Shown here: positions 57,863 to 64,000 of the stretch, piece by piece
How the letters are laid out: each line of letters starts with the position of its first letter
How positions within the stretch are numbered: the stretch's first letter is position 1
NCBI GenBank assembly: GCA_025766275.1
Contig: JAFKAC010000025.1
Location: 682,001 to 746,000 of the forward strand
DNA length: 64,000 nucleotides
Origin: Lactarius indigo
Lineage: Eukaryota; Basidiomycota; Agaricomycetes; Russulales; Russulaceae
Reading direction: 5' to 3'
Notes under the pieces: model-generated
Told to the model about the DNA's origin: nothing
What the model saw: the letters and a program-made list of their open reading frames with translations, nothing else
Databases searched by the model: none
Made by a program: the position numbers and the translations under genes

Positions 57863-58441
57863 TGTTACGCCCTAGCAGGGGCGCGGGTTCTAAAGGTTCT
57901 GAATCACACAGGTATCAAGCGAAGACTTCTGTTGTCTTATTGCTATGAAATACGAGTGATAAAAGTGTGGCACAAGGTGCAGCACGGCTCTGCTATGTAG
58001 GACTCCTCGTCCGAAGTGTCTAACACTTCTCTACACTTGGTCTTGCTAGTGCGCAGAGTATAACAGGTGTAACGCGTTGATATAGTTCAACTGCAAAGAC
58101 TTTGAAGTGTCCTGGTTAAGGACTGAGGTAGGGGATGCACAAGAAGAGAGGGATAAGGCGAGGTCACACCAAAGTACGAAGGCAAGGTTGCTAGATTGCA
58201 AACGAAGCCAAGTCTGGCTTCCTACGGTCTATGGTACAGGTTTATATAGGACAGGGTTCCAAACAACATGAACACAAGTCCACACAATATCAAAGAGACT
58301 AAACGGAGTAAACAGAAGTTCGGATCAAAGAAACAGCGCCACTAGTAACAGTAGCTCCTTTGGTAACAAAGTATGGTACAGAAGGGGAAAGGCAGGGTGG
58401 AGACATACTGTGGCTTAGGTCCGAAGCGTCGGATCATAACA
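57863..58441 (-). repeat. Element 4 5' LTR (579 bp)
   Basis: Promoter LTR with TATATAAA and predicted start at 58215 (minus strand). Ends TG/CA. Confidence 0.95.
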
Positions 58442-59511
58442 CATTATGTCGACCTCTCTACCCGACGCCAACCTCATCACCGCATCCCGAAGATTTTTGT
58501 TCAGTCCTGTGGTAGGGAAGGTGGCTGGCGTCAGTCTCATGCCCCTGTAATCGAGTGCGCGTGTTACCGCCAAGTTAACCAGGCTCACCTTTGACCGTCT
58601 CAGGGGCGACCTGCCCAGTGAGCACTTTATACATTTCTCCGATATTCCCCAGCTGTTCCTTCAACACGTCCCCACTTGGCTTGTCCCCAAAGGCAGTTGC
58701 GAGCACCATCAGGCGGTCTACTTTCCTGAACCACGGCTGAAAATCGGCCGCCTTTGGTCTGTAGTCGTTATCGAAACGACTGAGCTCTAGAAAGCGGTCC
58801 ATCGTCAATATACACTGAAGGTGCATTGTTACTTACTCTCATACTCCTGTTTGACTTCCTCCTTGCCTTTCTCCAGCTGAGCGTATTGGGTCTTCACTGC
58901 CTTTCGCGTCTGGTTCCAAATGTACGATAGCAACATCGAGACGAAGCTGCTGATGTCAGGTTTGACAAATGGGTGTGCGATGTCAGGGTCCACAAACGCG
59001 TCATTGCCGAACAACGCCTCCGCGATTGCTTCCACTGCTTGTCCGATCTGGGCGTCCTTCATCGTCGGCACCTTGTCTACCTGGGCAATACAACTCATTG
59101 AGCGCTCACATACACAAGGCAATCATTATCCCCTCGACTCACCGTTCCAAATCCCATGACCATCTGTCGTGGGTGGCGTCCGTGTATGTCCAATACTGCC
59201 TCCACATCCTTCCGAACCCGCCAGCCTGGGTATTTTGTCTTGAACCACTTCACCCATGCGTCCTTCCCCACCTTGTCATTGTCTTCTTCCTGGGCGAGCT
59301 CTTTGATCCGTTCATGATAGGCTGTCATTCCGTGCACCCGGCTGGCCAGCGCTCTCACAGCCTCCAGCTCGCGGGGATCTAGTCCAGTCTCTGTCGAGGC
59401 ATCGGCGGAGAAAGGTGGGACAGCGTCTTTTGTACGCTCTCTCCAAACGGGGTAGTCCCATATGGTTTTACCAATAGCAAAGACTGCATCGGCGACCGTT
59501 CCAGAGGGCAT
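58442..59511 (-). pseudogene. SNF2-family ATPase, 5' part (gene split by element 4)
   Basis: ATG 59511 (MPSGTVADAVFAIGKTIWDY). Exon 1 ends at MVMGFGT|GTGAGT. Exon 2 carries VPTMKDAQIGQAVEAIAEAL and a charged helix ending KEEVKQEYE. A 50-nt phase-1 intron leads to KLSRFDNDYRPKAADFQPWF, then a further intron to GLNKNLRDAVMRLASGREVD, where element 4 has inserted. Removing the element and one CATTA rejoins the frame into MCQQLSERLELEKAHM at 50492. The N-terminal domain has no family I can name but has a second copy at 43817. Confidence 0.82.
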
Positions 59512-59884
59512 AGCAAGGTGAGAGCAAAATAAAAGTGCCTGGTTTTCAGCCTGAGAAAAGTGGGATTCGCAGAGTTTGCGTTGACAGACACCCCGCACTA
59601 TATACCTCCTCCCCCACCAGCGTGGTGCCTCAAAGGCCCATCCCTCACATACACATCATTGAATCTCCACGTCAGCGTTGTTGGTGGCAGCCACGTAGTT
59701 CTCGTCAAAAGGTTCCTATCATCTACCCGGCAGATTCTTGGATCACTTCATTTGAGCCATGCATGGTAGCGTTCGTTCTTGTGTCGCCCCCTCCACATTC
59801 TTGCTCCACGTCGCCCTTCCATATGGATTTTTCTAGTATCACTTCAGCTTCAGCTTTAATCCCACACTTGATTCCACAGCAGCA

Positions 59885-60062
59885 CGACAGCGTGTTGTCT
59901 CGCTCTGGCTCCTTAACAAAACTTCTATGCCAGCTCATCGCTCCTTCCTTCGTGCCTGTCAGCGTTCACGTCCTCATTTTTTTTCATTCCTGCCTACCCT
60001 TCTGCTGTTCCTTTCCTATACCCTTTTCCATCTCCACCTTATCGCACTGGCGTGTCGTAAGC
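59885..60062 (+). repeat. Dispersed repeat, partner at ~43505-43705
   Basis: See the partner entry. Shared phrases CGACAGCGTGT, CTATGCCAGCTCAT, CCTTCTGCTGTTCC, CCACCTTATCGC. Confidence 0.6.
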
Positions 60063-61540
60063 CTGGCTGGCGGTGGGAGCCACGTATCAGAAAAAACATG
60101 TCACTTTTTTGAGCCCCTCTCAGTTTCCAGATGTGGCAGAAGCGGTAGAAGCTGGAAAGGGGTTTTTGCTTTCGGTAAGCATGGCCCAAATCTTCCGAAG
60201 GACCCCTGGATGTGCAATACCTTTCAAAGTTCTGCTAGAAGGATACTTACCGGTCTGCAGCTTGGCAAAAGATACTGAGAGGGTCACTCGAAAGATCATT
60301 CAAAGAACATGAGAAATAATAATGTCTTCTGCGTAAACACTAAAACACACTAAGCTGAATATCACTACGCTGGATATGCTGTCCCCGCCATCCTCGCCGC
60401 CGCCGTCTCGTGCGCTTCATCGTCGCGCACTTCGTCGTCGATCATCGCCGTTATGGCTGTGGCTGCGGCTGTCTTCAGCGCACGCTTCGTCGTCGCGGTT
60501 GTCATGGCCATGGTCGCGTTATTGTCACTTCGTCGCTGTGGTTGCGTCGTTGTAATTGCCATCACTGTTGCTGTCGGCAACAGAGTCAGGGTGGTAGCAA
60601 TGTGATCCGGGGAGGCGGGGGAGTTGCCGCAATGACCAGGTACAGTGATGGGGTAGCGGCAGTTGGGAAAGACGGGGTCGGTGCATCGTTGCATGGGCAA
60701 AGGAGTCGATGCGGTAGCAACTGGCGAATGGGAGTGCTTTCATGCGCGCAAGGAACGGCGGCAATGTTGTGGCTGCCGTTGTCCTACCCTCGATGAGACA
60801 GAACGGAGGGAAACAAGAAAAAACAAAACAAAGCTAAATGTTTTGTAAGTGGCGCAAAGTGGGAGTGGTAACTCGTAAGTGGTGATGTACTGGCGGGTGT
60901 AAAGGGTGCCCTGTGGATGCGCGAGCTGGAATGGAGATGGCAGGGATAAACATTACCTTTTTGTGGGTGGTACTACAGTAGGTACAGTGAGCGACTCGCG
61001 TGTACCTTCGAGGGGTATGAGGGACAGGTAGGTGGTCATGAGGCGTAAAGGCGGGGGAGAAGGCGAAGGCAGGATGTACACACTGGTTTGTAAAACGGCA
61101 GCTTCAGAGTTGCAACGATGATGTGGCGATGGTGATGACTGGGGCAGTAGCATCAAAGGGCACCTTGTCAGCCAACATGGTCTTCTGTATGCAGTTCTAT
61201 GGATAGTTGCAGTTGTGGAGCGTGGAGCGGGGCAGCTGTGAAGCGGTTGGGGTGAATGAAGGCGTGGTAACGTACTACTGTATCACATACAAGCTATTGC
61301 AAATGCACAACCTTTCTGTGCACGCAGATCCCAATGATCTTCCAGAAAAAGTAGAGATCTGCCAAAACAGGGTGTTAGTGCATGTAAAGGAGACTTACTA
61401 TGACAATTTTGGACTGACCAGGTTGAAGCGATCAACTTGTGGAAAGGAACGAAGTGAAAAGCATCCCACAGGTGACAGACACGTGACGCCCAGTAAAAAA
61501 GGAAAGTCAGGATTAGTCACCAGCGGTCCGGCAGGGGTCG
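60063..61540. other. No recognisable gene
   Basis: Trinucleotide-rich stretch around 60390-60560 (CGTCGTCGC-like) gives Cys/Arg-rich frames without family resemblance. Other frames are short. No gene assigned. Confidence 0.35.
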
Positions 61541-61550
61541 CACTATGAAC

Positions 61551-61975
61551 GAAAAATTGGATGAAATTCATCCTAAAATTAAGAATTAAATTAAGTCTTC
61601 CGTAGGATGACTGTAGGATGACCGTAGATGAATATTAGATGGTTTTCAGTATCAGATAGGATGACGAAATAGGCTTAAATAGATCCAAGATATGGCCAAA
61701 AGCAGCAACCCAAAAGTGAGACACTGTAAGCCGATCTTAGGATGAAAATCAGTAGATACTATTGGATGAAAATCAGCCTCAGTTTCAACTGAAAATCAGT
61801 CTCGATCGTTGGATGAATATCAGTATCGGGCTTTGGATGAAAACCAGTCTCTATATTTAGCTGAAAATAAGGACCGATCTTTGGATGAAAATCATTCCAT
61901 ATCATTGGATGATAATCATCAATAATCATCATTCCGTTGGATGACTTTCAGCACGCCTTATGTTGATATTCATCC
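61551..61975. repeat. Degenerate GGATGAAAATCAG subterminal repeat array
   Basis: About a dozen units of ~22-30 bp around TTGGATGAAAATCAGTCTCGAT, most regular from 61735 to 61955. Variants include GGATGAATATCAG, GGATGAAAACCAG, GGATGATAATCATC and TGAAAATAAGGACC. Lies immediately inside the CACTA terminus. Confidence 0.8.
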
Positions 61976-62248
61976 ACAAACTATTCTATAATAGTGTTTA
62001 GAAAGATATAATAATATAAACAATATACCGATTACGACCAGATCAGCCTGGGTATTTATCATCGCTGCCCCAGCCCCAGAAGGATCTCCAACCTCAGGAA
62101 TCGAAGTTGAAGCTCTACACCTGCGTGCGCACTGGCACGTGCTCAAAGCTGTCATCATGAGGTAAGCTTAAGGGGATCCGGACATGCGTGTATGAGGGTG
62201 GAAAATGGCACATACCATTAACGTTGTGTTGAGCTGCGGCCTCAAGGC

Positions 62249-63433
62249 CTATTCCTCCATATCCACCTCATTGATATCCAAAACCCTAACGTCCTCGGGC
62301 TCATCACTCTCACCTGCGTGGCTGTCAATCTCGAGCTCTTGACTCGCCTTTTGCTTTCCGTTGGCCCTCAAGCTGAAGCGTGTTTTTGCAGTAGTAGCAG
62401 TACCGGTATTGGACTTCTGCTTCTTCCTCAGCTGCTGGGTGGCTACAGTTACTGATGCTGCACGTTTGGATTTTGAACCCGTGGCGACCGCGGACGTATC
62501 GGCCAATTCATCGCTGTCATTGGTTCCTTCCTTGTCGTCATCCGACTGGGGTGCTGGTGTGGCTTTGGCACTGCTGTGCCCTCGTGGGCGTCTCTTAGCC
62601 GCATTGATCTTCAAGTAAGCGTACTTCTCTGGTACTTCAAGATAGCCAGAGCGATAAGAATGGCCCCGCTTATTCTTCAACAACTGCTTGGCGAGCTCTT
62701 CTGTTGCCCAGTCGTTGGAGAACCTCTTCAAGTAGGGCGCTTGTTCACGAGCCTGGAATACAAGGTACGTTTAGATATCGCCGTTAGTACTGCTTGAACT
62801 CACTGCTTGATAAAGTTTCGCTTTTTTGCTAGCTGGGATATCTGCCCATCGCACTTCCCAATTTATCCCCGCTGCTGCAACCATATCCGTTACAAGACGC
62901 TAAATAATGATAAGTTTCTGTCCCGCTTGCAAGCTTCACACGTGAATGCACCCTGATCGCATGGTACCTAGGCTTGTCGTTCGACAACTTCATCCCGTTT
63001 TGGATGTTTGTTCCTTTGGGCGGGTGCTCAATCTTGGGCAACGAGGCGGCGGTGATAGCAGAAGCCTCGGTAATCTCTTTGGTAAGTGTTTCCTTCTGTG
63101 CCTCGAGTGCTTTGAGTTCCTCTAATCCCACCGTGTAAGCCCTGGGTTATCATCTTTCTTGTCTCGCGCTGTCTCACCTTTGGCCTTTTCGATCTGCGCC
63201 ATGATATCATTCTCGTCTTCCTCAGCAACACCCTGACTACCATTTGCAGGAGGGGTCTGGGTAGCAGACGCTGGTTTGGCCTGCTGGCCAGGCCCCTTTT
63301 TACCCTCTGTAACATGAGCCCGGGTGAGTTGACAACTTGTATTCAATTGTTCGGACTTACTTTGCTTATTTCCAGCTGCTGTGGACCTTCTTGTACGTTT
63401 CGGGGGGGCATCTTCATCCATGTTAAGAGGCAT
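62249..63433 (-). CDS. Unknown basic coiled-coil protein, possible TnpA-like accessory factor
   Basis: Five or so exons join cleanly: MPLNMDEDAPPKRTRRSTAA (63433), KGKKGPGQQAKPAS ..., EELKALEAQKETLTKEITEA (coiled coil), SNDKPRYHAIR, RLVTDMVAAAGINWEVRWAD, then AREQAPYLKRFSNDWATEEL and KNKRGHSYRSGYLEVPEKYA. The tail is Ser/Lys-rich and acidic, ending NEVDMEE (stop 62249-62251). Introns are about 55 nt. It is basic, probably nuclear, and has no named domain I can assign. Similar proteins occur, to my recollection, as multi-copy hypotheticals in Agaricomycetes. Position between a subterminal repeat array and a divergent putative transposase (178 bp away) suggests it may bind the repeats; this is inference. 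Confidence 0.6.
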
Positions 63434-63610
63434 GTATGCAATATAACTGACTCAAGCGGGAACAGGTTACGGCGGGGGGTGGGGTGAAATGGTTCGTTTT
63501 TTCCTCAGTTCAACTTGACAAAATATTGTGCACATGCAACAATTCGAATTCAACTCTATTGATTCTATTTGGGCTGCTTCCGCCCGCTCTGTTCTACAAG
63601 TCCTGGCAAT

Positions 63611-64000
63611 ATGGCTGGTCAGCAGCTCGTCTTTTGCGTCTGCTGTAACAAGCACATACCCCATAAGCGTGAGCGCGAACACCGCCGTCGTGTCAACAAC
63701 TTGAAGCTCCTCGCAACCCCCACTCCCCACAAACGTCCTCGACTCGCATTTAAAGACACACGCACTCCTCGTAACAAGCCTCGGCCTAAGACAAACCCCA
63801 CCTCTGAACTCCCAGGATGTCAAGACATATACACCACTGATCCTGACCCAGACACGGCGCTCTTCCAAGACACGGAAATTCTGGAGCCCTCAACTTCAAA
63901 TGGCAAAAGTAATCACCAGTACCATTTTGAAGACTCGAGACAGGGACACGCAGATGAACTACTCGCGGCCTGCATGTCACGACGATGGCACCGCGGCCAT
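63611..64000 (+). CDS. N-terminal part of a zinc-finger-like protein, possible transposase (3' end beyond window)
   Basis: ATG 63611 opens a frame with no stop through base 64000 (130 codons). It starts MAGQQLVFCVCCNKHIPHK, with Cys at 9, 11 and 12 and His at 15 and 18, then a basic REREHRRR region and a Pro/Arg/Lys-rich, later acidic stretch. This resembles the cysteine/histidine-bearing N-termini of large basidiomycete Tnp2/CACTA-like transposases, but no catalytic domain is in view. It is divergent from the minus-strand gene ending at 63433, sharing a 178-bp promoter region. Confidence 0.45.
   Translation, partial: MAGQQLVFCVCCNKHIPHKREREHRRRVNNLKLLATPTPHKRPRLAFKDTRTPRNKPRPKTNPTSELPGCQDIYTTDPDPDTALFQDTEILEPSTSNGKSNHQYHFEDSRQGHADELLAACMSRRWHRGH

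Larger units (their letters stand above)
50495..58441 (-). mobile_element. Element 4: very recent Ty3/gypsy chromovirus, TSD CATTA
   Basis: 7,947 bp with 579-bp LTRs (50495-51073 and 57863-58441) that read identical, flanked by CATTA at 50490-50494 and 58442-58446. Transcribed on the minus strand. Intact pol with canonical catalytic residues. It interrupts a coding exon of the SNF2-type gene. Not closely related to elements 1-3, but shares their architecture, including an extension after the chromodomain. Confidence 0.96.
61541..64000 (+). mobile_element. Putative CACTA-type DNA transposon, left end, runs off the window
   Basis: CACTATGAACG begins at 61541, directly followed by an array of GGATGAAAATC-type repeats, then a divergent pair of genes. 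This is the layout of CACTA (En/Spm) elements: CACTA-beginning terminal repeats, subterminal repeats bound by an accessory protein, and a transposase gene. The right end is outside the window, so neither TIR match nor the short TSD (left flank TCG) can be verified. Confidence 0.5.

Noticed and set aside
60410..60796. Cys-rich frame starting MRFIVAHFVVDHRRYGCGCGC
   Set aside because: Derived from CGTCGTCGC-type trinucleotide sequence; no spacing typical of a zinc finger or secreted cysteine-rich protein.

Overview
The window looks like nuclear DNA of a filamentous basidiomycete, most likely an Agaricomycete. Genes are split by many introns of about 50-60 bp. SMC5 and a Chs7-type chitin synthase chaperone are recognisable. 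The rest is dominated by chromodomain-bearing Ty3/gypsy retrotransposons, LINE debris and DNA-transposon-like sequence. All exon borders were placed by eye from GT-AG signals, reading frame and family knowledge.

Layout. 1-5.5 kb: a proline-rich hypothetical gene, then a six-exon Chs7-like gene (minus strand, 309 codons) beside a decayed tandem duplicate of its 3' half. 5.5-10.3 kb: SMC5, a subunit of the SMC5/6 DNA-repair complex, with an apparent one-base frameshift inside its C-terminal ABC signature. 10.9-15.9 kb: a large tandem duplication carrying two GPCR-like genes, both decayed. 16.2-17.7 kb: GC-rich degenerate repeats split by a solo LTR with a GGAGG target duplication.

17.7-35.5 kb is nested retrotransposons. 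A young element (17689-25466, minus, TSD ATCAC, about 99% LTR identity) sits inside the LTR of an older, truncated relative (to about 27577). A third, plus-strand relative follows (27726-35506) with intact gag and pol frames but unlike LTRs and no TSD. Its right LTR cuts off the 3' end of an unknown-function gene (35507-37831, minus). 38-46.5 kb is accessory DNA: a LINE fragment, two inverted arrays of a 15-bp palindrome, a ~145-bp minisatellite, and a truncated paralog of the SNF2 gene's N-terminus. 46.8-59.5 kb is a SNF2-type ATPase gene (minus) split in a coding exon by a very recent fourth retrotransposon (50495-58441, LTRs identical by eye, TSD CATTA). The right edge (61541 onward) fits the left end of a CACTA-type DNA transposon: a CACTA terminus, a subterminal repeat array, a possible DNA-binding accessory gene, and a divergent gene with a zinc-finger-like N-terminus running off the window.

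The most coherent biology is in the chromoviral retrotransposons. All three families with a complete 5' end show an 11-nt primer-binding site complementary to sequence about 30 nt downstream of a TATA box in their own LTR, as expected for Tf1-type self-priming. Two of them share a gag frame whose conserved N-terminus opens at GTG rather than ATG, and a GGGTTTT -1 frameshift heptamer at the gag/pol overlap. All carry a long conserved domain after the chromodomain; in the fourth element this ends in an array of zinc knuckles.
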